64,000 nt of DNA from Actinacidiphila fildesensis. GTDB taxonomy: Bacteria > Actinomycetota > Actinomycetes > Streptomycetales > Streptomycetaceae. Shown here in pieces: positions 10,036-18,047 of this stretch (the first letter of the stretch is position 1; each line of letters starts with the position of its first letter). The position numbers and the translations under genes are program-made. The stretch lies in NCBI RefSeq assembly GCF_042652185.1, contig NZ_JBHSIX010000021.1; one strand, written 5' to 3'. The notes beneath the pieces were generated by a model. It saw only the letters and a program-made list of their open reading frames with translations, did not search any database and was not told the DNA's origin.

Positions 10036-10551
10036 ATGACCGAGGCGGCACAGCGCAACCTGTCCGAGCCGGAGGGCCCCGATTCCGTGGGCGAAGGCAG
10101 GACATTGGAGAAGGGCACGAGCGGGGGTGCCGGGACGCCCGGCCGGCGGGCGCCGCTGGGCGACCCCGCGACCCGCGGCCGGACCACCATCGCGGACGGA
10201 GTGGTCGAGAAGATCGCCGGGCTGGCGGCCCGTGATGTGCTGGGTGTGCACGCGATGGGCAGCGGCTTCGCCCGCACCTTCGGCGCCGTGCGTGACCGGG
10301 TGCCCGGCAGCAAGTCCGTCACCCGTGGGGTGAAGGCGGAGGTCGGCGAGGTGCAGACCGCGCTCGACCTGGACATCGTCGTCGAGTACGGGGTGTCCAT
10401 CGTCGAGGTGGCCCGCGCGGTGCGGGAGAACGTGATCGCCGCGGTCGAGCGGATGACCGGTCTCGAGGTCGTCGAGGTCAATGTCGCGGTCGGCGACGTG
10501 AAGCTGCCGGACGAGGACGACGAGGACGACCGGGAGCAGAGGGTCCAGTGA
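10036..10551 (+). CDS. Asp23/Gls24 family envelope stress response protein
   Basis: Protein of 171 residues with a single Asp23 domain (about residues 55-155), from RTTIADGVVEKIAGLAARDVLG through the strand-helix core VKAEVGEVQTALDLDIVVEYG to the typical ending VIAAVERMTGLEVVEVNV. The N-terminal 50 residues are polar and low in complexity, and the C-terminus is strongly acidic. In Firmicutes such proteins are held at the membrane by AmaP; the same module here ends with an AmaP homologue. The ATG at 10036 follows GAAGGGAC. It heads a run of five closely spaced genes. Confidence 0.92.
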   Translation: MTEAAQRNLSEPEGPDSVGEGRTLEKGTSGGAGTPGRRAPLGDPATRGRTTIADGVVEKIAGLAARDVLGVHAMGSGFARTFGAVRDRVPGSKSVTRGVKAEVGEVQTALDLDIVVEYGVSIVEVARAVRENVIAAVERMTGLEVVEVNVAVGDVKLPDEDDEDDREQRVQ

Positions 10552-10624
10552 CGACCGGGTGGACGGGTGGGACGGCGGCCGGCGGTGCCGGCGACAGCGG
10601 TGAGGCGAGGACGGTGAGCGGACG

Positions 10625-10807
10625 ATGAGAATGTCGCTGGTCGGACTGATCGTGGGCATGGCGCTCGGATTCGCCGGGTACTTCGGCGGGTTCGGCGCGT
10701 TCCTGCTGGTGGCCGCGCTCGGCGCGGTCGGGTTCGTGGCCGGGAAGTTCGTGGACGGCGATCTGGAGCCCGGAGAGTTCTTCCGCAGCCGCGACCGGCG
10801 GCGGTGA
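10625..10807 (+). CDS. Small membrane protein of the Asp23/AmaP module (DUF2273-like)
   Basis: Sixty residues with two hydrophobic segments close together (MSLVGLIVGMALGFAGYFGG and AFLLVAALGAVGFVAGKFV), then a charged tail. Size, topology and position match the small DUF2273-type partner found in Asp23 operons. It begins 73 bp after the first Asp23 gene and its stop overlaps the next start by one base, so translation is probably coupled. It may act as an additional membrane anchor. Confidence 0.8.
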   Translation: MRMSLVGLIVGMALGFAGYFGGFGAFLLVAALGAVGFVAGKFVDGDLEPGEFFRSRDRRR

Positions 10808-11178
10808 TGGCCGCTGCGGCCCCGGTCACCCTGCCGGCCGCGGAGCGGGGCGCGCTCAGGATCGCGGACCGGGTGGTGGCGAAGATCGCCGCGCGGGCCG
10901 CGTCCGAGGTGCTCGCGGACATCCCGGAGTCCGGGCTCGTGCCGCCGGACCGTACGCCGCACGCGTCGGTCTCGGTGCGCAAGGAGACCGCCCGGGTGCG
11001 GTTGTCGGTGGAACTGGGCTATCCGGGTGACCTCGGTGCGGTCTGCGGCTCGGTGCGCCGCCATGTCGCGGACCGGGTGACGTCACTGACGGGTATGGAG
11101 GTACCTGAGGTCGCCGTCGAGATCGAGCGGCTGCACTCCGCGACGGCGCGGCAACAGAGCGAGGGGAGGGTGCGGTGA
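10807..11178 (+). CDS. Second Asp23-like protein
   Basis: Protein of 123 residues, a diverged Asp23/Gls24 domain. It shares the order ALRIADRVVAKIAARAASEV, a VRLSVELGYPGDLG beta segment and a final VADRVTSLTGMEVPEVAVEI with the first Asp23 protein. It lacks the acidic tail. ATG at 10807 overlaps the upstream TGA (TGATG); a GTG one codon earlier is also possible. Its stop overlaps the next GTG. A heteromeric Asp23 layer made from both paralogues is an inference. Confidence 0.85.
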   Translation: MAAAAPVTLPAAERGALRIADRVVAKIAARAASEVLADIPESGLVPPDRTPHASVSVRKETARVRLSVELGYPGDLGAVCGSVRRHVADRVTSLTGMEVPEVAVEIERLHSATARQQSEGRVR

Positions 11179-11849
11179 CCGGGACCGGTGCGGAACCCGA
11201 ACCCGAGGGCACGACACGGCAGCTGCCGGTCGTCGGGCCCTACGAACCGGACGAGCCCGACGGATCCGGCGGGTCCGCCGCCGAGCGCCCCGCCGAACCG
11301 CCGGCCGGCCGCGCGGGCCGGTTCTGGTCGGAGCGCCGGGTACCGTCGGCGCTGACCGCGCTGGTGGTGCTGGGGGCCGCCGGGATCCTGCTCTACGACA
11401 TCGCCGCGGTCCGCACCGACCGCGCCGCGATGAGCTGGCGGCCACGGCTGGCCCGTGAACTGGCCACCCGGCCGCTGGACAACGTGCTCGTCATCACCGC
11501 CGCCGCGGCCGCCGTGGTGATCGGTCTGTGGCTGATCGTCCTGGCCGTCACCCCCGGCCTGCGCGACATCCTGCCGATGCGGCGCAGTGTCACCGGGGTG
11601 CGCGCGGGGCTGGACCGGCACGCCGCCGAACTCACGCTGCGCGACCGGGCGATGGAGGTCTCCGGCGTGCACACCGTCCGGGTCCGCGTCGGCCGCCGCC
11701 ATGTCACCGCCCGCGCCGCGTCCCACTTCCGTGACCTGGACGAAGTACGGGCCGACCTGGACGCCGCCCTGGCCGAGGGCGTCGTCCAACTCGGGCTGGC
11801 CCGCCCGCCCAGCCTGGGCGTCCACGTCCAGCGCGCCCAGAAGGGCTGA
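11175..11849 (+). CDS. DUF6286-type membrane protein of the Asp23/AmaP module
   Basis: Protein of 224 residues. A disordered Pro/Glu-rich N-terminus (about 1-50) is followed by two transmembrane helices (about 57-77, ALTALVVLGAAGILLYDIAA, and about 95-117, VLVITAAAAAVVIGLWLIVLAV) and a cytosolic domain ending near VVQLGLARPP. The architecture matches the membrane protein placed before AmaP in streptomycete Asp23 clusters. The start GTG overlaps the previous stop (GTGA), which fixes the start and indicates translational coupling. The specific role is unknown; anchoring Asp23-like proteins is likely. Confidence 0.82.
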   Translation: MTGTGAEPEPEGTTRQLPVVGPYEPDEPDGSGGSAAERPAEPPAGRAGRFWSERRVPSALTALVVLGAAGILLYDIAAVRTDRAAMSWRPRLARELATRPLDNVLVITAAAAAVVIGLWLIVLAVTPGLRDILPMRRSVTGVRAGLDRHAAELTLRDRAMEVSGVHTVRVRVGRRHVTARAASHFRDLDEVRADLDAALAEGVVQLGLARPPSLGVHVQRAQKG

Positions 11850-11856
11850 TCCGCCG

Positions 11857-12453
11857 ATGCGCAGTTCCCTCAACCGGACCCTGCTGGCACTGACCGGCCT
11901 GCTCCTGCTGATCGCCGGCCTCGCGGTGCTGGTCGGCAGCCTGGACCTGCAGCGCCGCTGGGGATTCACCCTGCCGGGCTGGTGGCCGTTCGACGGCCCC
12001 GGGGACGTGCTCCTCACGGCCCGCGACCGCACCCGCTACCGCGGCGACGGCTGGTGGTGGCCCACCGTCCTGGCCGTCCTGGGCGTGCTGGTGCTGACGG
12101 CCCTGTGGTGGTTCCTGGCCCAGTTCCGCAGCCACCGGCTGCGCCAGCTGCGCATCGACAGCCGCGACGGCCAGGACGCCGTGCTGCGCGGCCGGGCCCT
12201 GGAGGACATCCTGGTCACCGAGACCGAGGCACTGGACGGTGTGGACCGGGCCGGCGCCGTCCTGACCGGCAAGCGCTCCGCGCCCCGCGCGCGCCTCACC
12301 CTCGCCCTGGCGCCGCACGCGGCCCCGGACACCGTCGTCTCCCGGCTGGACACCGAGATCCTGCAACGGGCGGGCGGCTCGGCGGGACTCGACCACCTCC
12401 CGGCCGAGGCGCGGCTGCGCGCCGTCAAGCACCGCGCCAGCCGCGTCAACTGA
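11857..12453 (+). CDS. amaP: Alkaline shock response membrane anchor protein AmaP
   Basis: Protein of 198 residues with the AmaP layout: a first helix at residues 7-27 (TLLALTGLLLLIAGLAVLVG), an extracytoplasmic loop with a WWPFDGPGD turn, a second helix near 66-88 (PTVLAVLGVLVLTALWWFLA) and a C-terminal cytosolic domain of Asp23-like alternating pattern. AmaP anchors Asp23 at the membrane in staphylococci; that role here is by homology. It starts 7 bp after the previous gene and closes the operon. No clear terminator is seen in the 36 bp before the convergent SDR gene. Confidence 0.85.
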   Translation: MRSSLNRTLLALTGLLLLIAGLAVLVGSLDLQRRWGFTLPGWWPFDGPGDVLLTARDRTRYRGDGWWWPTVLAVLGVLVLTALWWFLAQFRSHRLRQLRIDSRDGQDAVLRGRALEDILVTETEALDGVDRAGAVLTGKRSAPRARLTLALAPHAAPDTVVSRLDTEILQRAGGSAGLDHLPAEARLRAVKHRASRVN

Positions 12454-12489
12454 CCGGCGTCCCAGGCGCCGTACGCAGCACGCCGTACG

Positions 12490-13251
12490 TCAGAAGCCGT
12501 GCCGGGCGCCGCCGTCGACCGGGAGCATGATGCCCGTCAGATACGAGGCGGCGGGGGAGAGCAGGAAGGCCGCGGCGCGGCCGAACTCCTCCGGGGTCCC
12601 GTAGCGGCCCAGCGGGATGGTGGCGCTGTGCCGGGCGCGGGAGGCCGCCGCGTCGCCGCTGAGGGCGTCGAGTTCCGCCACCCGCTCGGTGTCGATCCGG
12701 GAGGGCAGCAGGCCCACGACGCGGATGCCGCGCGGGCCCAGTTCATCGGCGAGGTTCTTGGCGAAGCCGGCCAGCCCGGGCCGCAGCCCGTTGGAGACCG
12801 CCAGGCCGGGGATCGGCTCGTACACCGACCCGGAGAGCACGAAGCCGATCACGCCGCCCTCGCCGAGCGCCGCCGCGGCGGCCCGGGCGAGCCGTACCGC
12901 ACCGAGGAAGACCGTCTCGAACGCGTCCCGCCACTGGTCGTCCGTGATGGTCTCGGAGAGGCCGACGGCCGGGCCGCCGACGCTGATCAGTACGCCGTCC
13001 AGCCGTCCGAACTCCTCGCGGGCGGCGCCGATGAGCCGGTCGGGGGTGTCCGCGCCGGAGTTGTCGGCGGCCATCCCGATCGTGTTCCCCGGGCCGCCCA
13101 GCGCGGCGGCCGCCGCGTCCGCCGACTCCTGCGAGCGCCCGGAGACGACCAGCTTCGCACCGTCGGCCGCCAGCTCACGGGCGGCCGCCATGCCCAGCCC
13201 GCGGGTGGCGCCGGTGACGACGTACACCCGGTCCTTCAGTCCCAGATCCAT
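12490..13251 (-). CDS. SDR family oxidoreductase lacking the usual catalytic Tyr/Lys
   Basis: Rossmann-fold dehydrogenase of 253 residues. The cofactor motif TGATRGLG (13-20) and the C-terminal LTGIMLPVDGG are standard. The active-site region is not: where YxxxK is expected after the Ser motif (S140/S142) the sequence reads SNGLR (153-157), and NNAG is replaced by ISVGG. A group of FabG-like SDRs shares this Ser/Arg pattern, so this may be a real subfamily rather than damage. It starts 4 bp after the GH15 stop with AGGGAG inside that gene's end, so the two are probably co-transcribed. Confidence 0.88.
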   Translation of the reverse strand: MDLGLKDRVYVVTGATRGLGMAAARELAADGAKLVVSGRSQESADAAAAALGGPGNTIGMAADNSGADTPDRLIGAAREEFGRLDGVLISVGGPAVGLSETITDDQWRDAFETVFLGAVRLARAAAAALGEGGVIGFVLSGSVYEPIPGLAVSNGLRPGLAGFAKNLADELGPRGIRVVGLLPSRIDTERVAELDALSGDAAASRARHSATIPLGRYGTPEEFGRAAAFLLSPAASYLTGIMLPVDGGARHGF

Positions 13252-13255
13252 GCGC

Positions 13256-15043
13256 TCATGCTCCCTTACGGACTCCGGACAGGCTCAGTGCGGTGTTGAC
13301 GAGCCCGATGTGGCTGAAGGCCTGCGGGAAGTTGCCGAGCTGGCGGCGGGAGACCGGGTCCCACTCCTCGGCGAGCAGCCCGACGTCGTTGCGCAGACTC
13401 AGCAGGTGCCCGAACAGCTCGCGGGCCTCCCGCTCGCGGCCGGTCGTGTGCAGGGCGTCGGCCAGCCAGAACGAGCAGGCCAGGAAGGCGCCCTCGTCGC
13501 CCGGCAGGCCGTCCACGGCCTTCTCGTCGAGGGTGTAGCGGCGGACGAGGCCGCCGTGGTTCAGCTCCCTGCGCACCGCGTCGACCGTGCCGATCACCCG
13601 CGGATCGGAGGGCGGCAGGAAGCCGACCTGGGGGATGAGCAGCGTCGCCGCGTCGAGCTGGGTGGAGCCGTAGAACTGGGTGAACGTGCTGCGCTCGTTG
13701 TCGTAGCCGCGCTTGCACACCTCCAGGTGCACCTGGTCGCGCATGGCCCGCCAGCCGGCCAGGTCGCCGCCGCGCTTCGGCTGCGCCTCCAGGGTGCGGA
13801 CCGCGCGGTCCGCGGCGACCCACGCCATCACCTTGGAGTGCACGAAGTGCCGGCGCGGCCCGCGGACCTCCCACAGGCCCTCGTCCGGCTCGCGCCAGTT
13901 GGACTCCAGGAAGTCCATCAGGGCGCGCTGCAGGCTCCAGGCGTGCTTGTCGTCGGAGAGTCCGCTGTTCCGGGCCAGGTGGAGAGAGTCGAGCACCTCG
14001 CCGTAGACGTCGAGCTGCAGCTGCCCGGCCGCCGCGTTGCCGATCCGGACCGGGGCGGACGTCTCGTACCCCTTCAGCCACGGCACCTCGTACTCGGGCA
14101 GCCGCCGCTCACCGGAGATCCCGTACATGATCTGCAGGTCGGCGGGGTCTCCGGCGACCGCGCGCAGCAGCCAGTCCCGCCACTTCGCGGCCTCCTGGAG
14201 ATAGCCGCTGGAGACCATCGCGTTGAGTGTCAGGGTGGCGTCGCGGAGCCAGCAGAAGCGGTAGTCCCAGTTGCGCACCCCGCCGATCTCCTCCGGCAGC
14301 GAGGTGGTGACGGCCGCGGCGATACCGCCGGTCGGCGCGTACGTCAGTGCCTTGAGGGTGATGAGGGAGCGCAGCACGGCCTCCCGCCAGGGGCCGTCGT
14401 AGGTGCACTGCGCCGACCACTTCTCCCAGTCCTCGATGGCGTGGGGCAGCGCATCGTACGGGTCGACCCGGCGCGGCCGGGTCTCGTGCGACGGGTGCCA
14501 GGTGAGGACGAAGGCGACGCTCTCGCCCGCCGAGACGGAGAAGTCGGCGTAGGTGCAGAAGTCCTTGCCGTACATCGGCACCTGCGGCGGATAGCTGCGC
14601 AGCCAGACCGAGTCGGGCCCCGCGACGGCGATGCGGTGGCCCTCGGCGCGCCGCATCCAGGGCACGATGCTGCCGTAGTCGAAGCGCAGCCGCAGCTCGC
14701 TGCGCATCTGCACGGTGCCGGAGACGCCCTCAACGATCCGCATGACATCGGGGGCGCGGTCGCGCTGCGGCATGAAGTCGATGACCTTGACGATGCCGGT
14801 GGCGGTCTCCCAGAACGTCTCCAGCACCAGGGTGTCGCCGCGGTACGCCCGCCGGGTGCACTGGTCCGCGCCGGCCGGGGCGATCCGCCACTGGCCGTTC
14901 TCCTCGTCCCCGAGCAGCGCCGCGAAGCACGCGGCGGAGTCGAAGCGCGGCAGGCACAGCCAGTCGATGGAGCCGTCCTTGCCGACCAGCGCCGCGGTCT
15001 GCAGATCACCGATGAGCGCGTAGTCCTCGATCAGTCCTGGCAC
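13256..15043 (-). CDS. Glycoside hydrolase family 15 protein (glucoamylase/trehalase-like)
   Basis: Cytosolic enzyme of about 595 residues, the normal size for bacterial GH15. The N-terminus GLIEDYALIGDLQTAALV and the substrate-binding GVRNWDYRFCWLRDATLT are characteristic. The second catalytic region is LAEEWDPVSRRQLGNFPQAF near the C-terminus. GH15 members act on glucans or trehalose; in actinobacteria many are trehalases, but this cannot be decided here. The GTG at 15043 has AAAGGCGG 5 nt ahead and is preferred to the GTG seven codons upstream, whose AGGAG is too close. It follows the SURF1 gene by 49 bp and precedes the SDR by 4 bp. Confidence 0.9.
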   Translation of the reverse strand: MPGLIEDYALIGDLQTAALVGKDGSIDWLCLPRFDSAACFAALLGDEENGQWRIAPAGADQCTRRAYRGDTLVLETFWETATGIVKVIDFMPQRDRAPDVMRIVEGVSGTVQMRSELRLRFDYGSIVPWMRRAEGHRIAVAGPDSVWLRSYPPQVPMYGKDFCTYADFSVSAGESVAFVLTWHPSHETRPRRVDPYDALPHAIEDWEKWSAQCTYDGPWREAVLRSLITLKALTYAPTGGIAAAVTTSLPEEIGGVRNWDYRFCWLRDATLTLNAMVSSGYLQEAAKWRDWLLRAVAGDPADLQIMYGISGERRLPEYEVPWLKGYETSAPVRIGNAAAGQLQLDVYGEVLDSLHLARNSGLSDDKHAWSLQRALMDFLESNWREPDEGLWEVRGPRRHFVHSKVMAWVAADRAVRTLEAQPKRGGDLAGWRAMRDQVHLEVCKRGYDNERSTFTQFYGSTQLDAATLLIPQVGFLPPSDPRVIGTVDAVRRELNHGGLVRRYTLDEKAVDGLPGDEGAFLACSFWLADALHTTGREREARELFGHLLSLRNDVGLLAEEWDPVSRRQLGNFPQAFSHIGLVNTALSLSGVRKGA

Positions 15044-15092
15044 GGGGCCGCCTTTCGTCCACACTCCTGCTCGTAGCGTGCCGGGGACGCCG

Positions 15093-15884
15093 TTACACCG
15101 CGACCGGAACGCTCTTCTGTGACTCCTGCCCGGAGACCCGCTCCTTGCGCTCGCGGCGCACCAGGATGACCCAGCCGACCGGGACCATCGCCGAGAACAG
15201 CCACCACTGGATCGCGTACGCCATGTGCGGGCCGATGCTGGAGTCGTCCGGCTCGGGGATCAGTTCGGGCTGGGCGCCGGAGGGCTTGGGGGAGGTGGTG
15301 GCCAGCTCCAGATAGCCGCCGAGCAACTGCCGCGGGCCGGTCTTCGCCAGGTCGGTGGAGTTGATGAGCATGATCATGCGGTCCGGCAGCCCGCTCTTGT
15401 TCCTGATCCCGGTGCTGGAACTCGTCTCGTCGGGGCGCAGCCGCCCGGTGACGGTGATCTCGCCGGACTCGGCGGCCGGGATCTTCGGCAGTGCGGTGAG
15501 CCCGCCGTCGGCGTCGATCCAGCCGCGGTTCACCAGGATCGCCCGGCCGTCGTCCAGCACCAGCGGGGTGATGACGTGGTACCCGTTCTTCTGCCCGTCG
15601 GCCGCGGTGCGCTGGCGGGCGACGACCTCGTGCGCGGTGTCGTAGTGACCGGTCGCGCTCACCGACCGGTACAGGTCCTTGCGGGGTACGGCCTTGCCGG
15701 GCGCGGCCAGCCGCTCGACCGGGACGGCGGCGGCCTTGACGTTCTGACTGATCAGGTGGTTGTTGGCCACCCGGTGCTCGTGACGGTGCAGCTGCCAGTA
15801 GCCCAGCTTGATCATCGTGGGAATCATGACCAGGCCGAGCAGCGTGAGGATCACCCACTGGCGGGAGAGCAGAAAGCGGTACAC
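15093..15884 (-). CDS. SURF1 family cytochrome c oxidase assembly protein
   Basis: Membrane protein of 263 residues with the SURF1 layout: an N-terminal helix (about 10-28, WVILTLLGLVMIPTMIKLG) followed by YWQLHRHEHR, a large outside loop, and a C-terminal helix (YAIQWWLFSAMVPVGWVILV) before a charged tail. Conserved ILVNRGWID sits in the loop. SURF1 helps insert haem a into cytochrome oxidase subunit I. It begins 57 bp after the small Cys-rich gene on the same strand and may be in an operon with GH15, though no functional link between them is known to me. Confidence 0.92.
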   Translation of the reverse strand: MYRFLLSRQWVILTLLGLVMIPTMIKLGYWQLHRHEHRVANNHLISQNVKAAAVPVERLAAPGKAVPRKDLYRSVSATGHYDTAHEVVARQRTAADGQKNGYHVITPLVLDDGRAILVNRGWIDADGGLTALPKIPAAESGEITVTGRLRPDETSSSTGIRNKSGLPDRMIMLINSTDLAKTGPRQLLGGYLELATTSPKPSGAQPELIPEPDDSSIGPHMAYAIQWWLFSAMVPVGWVILVRRERKERVSGQESQKSVPVAV

Positions 15885-15941
15885 CCCACGACCGTACTCG
15901 GTCGTGGGGCGCCCTCCGGTAGGGGGTCGGTGGGGGACGGA

Positions 15942-16193
15942 TCAGGAGATCGGGACGGAGCCGACACGGTCGACGAGGCCGTGCACGCCCTCGGCCTTGG
16001 CACAGTGCGCACTGCAGTACCAGCGGCCGTCGGCCTCGACGCCGTGGCCGACGACCTGCACCCGGCAGTGCTCACAGATGGGCGCCATACGGTGGATGGC
16101 GCATTCGAAGCTGTCGAAGACGTGCACCGCACCTTGGGCGTGCACCTCGAAGCTCATGACGTAGTCGTTTCCGCACACTTCACATCGGGCCAT
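15942..16193 (-). CDS. Small Cys-rich, probably zinc-binding protein
   Basis: Protein of 83 residues beginning MARCEVCGNDYVMSFEV. Metal-ligand candidates come in pairs: CEVC, an isolated FECAIH, CEHC, and YCSAHC, enough for two zinc sites of treble-clef or ribbon type. The ATG at 16193 is chosen because the family sequence starts there; a longer frame adds 12 unsupported residues. Ribosome site is weak. It lies between a DEDDh exonuclease and SURF1 on the same strand. Similar actinobacterial proteins are sometimes called metallothionein-like, which I cannot verify; a structural or redox zinc protein is equally possible. Confidence 0.75.
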   Translation of the reverse strand: MARCEVCGNDYVMSFEVHAQGAVHVFDSFECAIHRMAPICEHCRVQVVGHGVEADGRWYCSAHCAKAEGVHGLVDRVGSVPIS

Positions 16194-16264
16194 GGGGCAC
16201 AGATTGCGCGGCGCGGGGGCGGCGGGCAACAGGTCGCCGGGCGCGTCGTCGCCGCGCCACTCGA

Positions 16265-17275
16265 TCAGCCGTGTACCCCGGGCGCCGGGGTCACCGCCTT
16301 GAGGAGTTCCGCGAAGCGCCGCTCGTCGATGACGGGGGTGCCGAACGCGCGGGCCTTGGCGGCCTTGCTCGTCGGGGAGTCCGGGTCGTTGGTGACGAGC
16401 AGGCTGGTGAGACGGCTGACGCTGGACGCGACATGCAGCCCGGCGTCGGTCGCGCGGTCCTCCAGCAGTTCGCGGTCGATCCCGGTGTCACCGGAGAACG
16501 CCACCCGCATCCCCTGCATGAGCGGGCCCTCGGGCGCCATCCGGCCCGGGTTGGGGTACGGGCAGGACGACCGCTTGCGCGCCGGGCGCCAGCTGCTGGG
16601 GCGGTAGGAGCCGTACGACCCGCCGGCCGGCGCGGGGCGGGCCGCCGGCACGCTGCCCTCGGTCCACTCGGTGAGCGGCCGGCAGGTGTGCAGCGGCAGC
16701 GGCAGGCCGGCCGCGGCCGCCAGGTGCAGGCTGGGGCGGAACGCCTCGGCGAGCACCCGCGCGTCGTCCAGGGCGTGGTGGGCGCGCTGCTGGACGACGC
16801 CGTAGTGCGCGGCGAGCGACTCCAGCTTGTGGTTGGCCAGCGGCAGCCGGAGCTCCTTGGCCAGCACGATCGTGCACAGCCGCTGTTCGACGGGGGCGGT
16901 GGACTTCGCCCGCGCGTACTCACGGGCCAGCATCGACCAGTCGAAGACCGCGTTGTGCGCGACGAGCACCCGGCCGGCCAGCCGCTCGGCGAGCTCGGCG
17001 GCGATGTCCGGGAAGAGCGGGGCGTCGGCGAGCATCGCGCTGGTCAGTCCGTGGATCCACACCGGGCCCGGATCGCGCAGCGGGTTGACCGGTGAGTACC
17101 AGTGGTCCTGGACCTCGCCCCGGGAGTCCAGCCGGTAGACGGCGGCGGACACTATCCGGTCGTCGCGGCCGAGACCGGTGGTCTCGACGTCGACCACGGC
17201 ATATCCGTCCGGGTAGGCGGCGGGCCACGGGGACGGGGAGGCGGTCGGCTCGGTGCGGTTGTCCAGCATGGTCAT
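16265..17275 (-). CDS. DEDDh 3'-5' exonuclease with C-terminal BRCT domain
   Basis: Nuclease of 336 residues similar to DNA polymerase III epsilon. Exo motifs are visible: VVDVETTGLG (Exo I, Asp and Glu), VAHNAVFDWSML (Exo II) and HHALDDARVLAEAF (Exo III with His and Asp). After a Pro/Ala-rich linker there is a BRCT domain (about residues 260-330, MQGMRVAFSGDTGIDRELLE through TPVIDERRFAELL). This arrangement suggests DNA repair or proofreading away from the replicase itself. Two ATG codons two apart (17275 and 17269) compete; neither has a strong ribosome site. It is 25 bp from the TetR stop on the same strand. Confidence 0.9.
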   Translation of the reverse strand: MTMLDNRTEPTASPSPWPAAYPDGYAVVDVETTGLGRDDRIVSAAVYRLDSRGEVQDHWYSPVNPLRDPGPVWIHGLTSAMLADAPLFPDIAAELAERLAGRVLVAHNAVFDWSMLAREYARAKSTAPVEQRLCTIVLAKELRLPLANHKLESLAAHYGVVQQRAHHALDDARVLAEAFRPSLHLAAAAGLPLPLHTCRPLTEWTEGSVPAARPAPAGGSYGSYRPSSWRPARKRSSCPYPNPGRMAPEGPLMQGMRVAFSGDTGIDRELLEDRATDAGLHVASSVSRLTSLLVTNDPDSPTSKAAKARAFGTPVIDERRFAELLKAVTPAPGVHG

Positions 17276-17300
17276 TGAGAATAAGGGGCGCCGCTGACAC

Positions 17301-17918
17301 TCAGACACACAGCAGGGAGCCGACCAGGGCGCGCGTGGTGGTGGTGAAGAGGCGTTCGGGGTCGGGCGGGGCGGCCAGCGCGCGGGCCAGCGCCGGGTCG
17401 TGGCCGGCCGTGGCGGTGTCCCACAAGTCCTGTTCCGCGGGGCTCTGGGCGGGGGAACGTTCGCGGTTGCGTTCGACCAGAATGAAGCCGATGACGTGGA
17501 ACTCGATGGCGCGCAGCGCCTCGGCGGCCCGCGCCCCGCGCAGCCCCGCGTCGTGCAGCTCATGGACCAGGGCCTGCTGGGCGGGGAGGAACATCAGCTC
17601 GGTGAGGCCGCGTTCGTGCACCATCGCGATCAGATGCGGCCGGTCGCGCAGCATCCGGCGCTGGGCGCGGGCGATGGACAGCACCCGGTCGAGCGGCCCG
17701 CGGCCGGTGGGCGCGATGGCGCCCATCTCCCGCACGGTACGGGCCACCAGTTCGTCGAGCAGCGATTCGCGGTTGCCCACATGCCAGTAGATCGACGTGA
17801 CGGCGGTGCCCAGTTCGGCCGCGAGCTTGCGCATGGTCAGCGCCTCGGGGCCGAGCTGCCGGACAAGTGCGGCAGCGGCGTCGAGTACATCGTCGCGGGT
17901 CAGGGCGGTGCGCGGCAT
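17301..17918 (-). CDS. TetR family transcriptional regulator
   Basis: Repressor of 205 residues. The N-terminal HTH (about residues 6-50, TRDDVLDAAAALVRQLG, LTMRKLAAELGTAVTSIYWHV) is of the TetR/AcrR type; the all-helical C-terminal ligand domain is variable. The ATG at 17918 is preceded by GGGAG. It is divergent from a four-gene catabolic-looking operon, and a palindrome (17970-17984) overlaps the -35 of its own predicted promoter, which points to autorepression and control of the operon. The inducer is presumably an operon substrate; this is inference from layout. Confidence 0.92.
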   Translation of the reverse strand: MPRTALTRDDVLDAAAALVRQLGPEALTMRKLAAELGTAVTSIYWHVGNRESLLDELVARTVREMGAIAPTGRGPLDRVLSIARAQRRMLRDRPHLIAMVHERGLTELMFLPAQQALVHELHDAGLRGARAAEALRAIEFHVIGFILVERNRERSPAQSPAEQDLWDTATAGHDPALARALAAPPDPERLFTTTTRALVGSLLCV

Positions 17919-17946
17919 GGTGCTCCCATTGTGGACCGTGCACGCC

Positions 17947-17974
17947 TATTTACCCTTCGAGCGCGTCGGTGTAA
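17947..17974 (-). promoter_or_regulatory. Predicted promoter of the TetR gene
   Basis: On the minus strand TTACAC (17974-17969) and TAAATA (17952-17947) are separated by 16 bp and read toward the TetR gene. The -35 overlaps the TGTAAC palindrome. Confidence 0.5.
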
Positions 17975-17984
17975 CTGTGTTACA
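17970..17984. promoter_or_regulatory. Candidate TetR operator
   Basis: TGTAAC-TGT-GTTACA is a perfect inverted repeat with 6-bp arms in the 129-bp gap between the divergent TetR and decarboxylase genes. It is AT-rich against its surroundings. Size and position fit a TetR-family dimer site that controls both directions. Confidence 0.6.
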
Positions 17985-18047
17985 GAGCTCGTCCCGAATC
18001 TCTCATGACGCACCCGTGTGACTGACATGAACGAAGGGCGGCACGAC

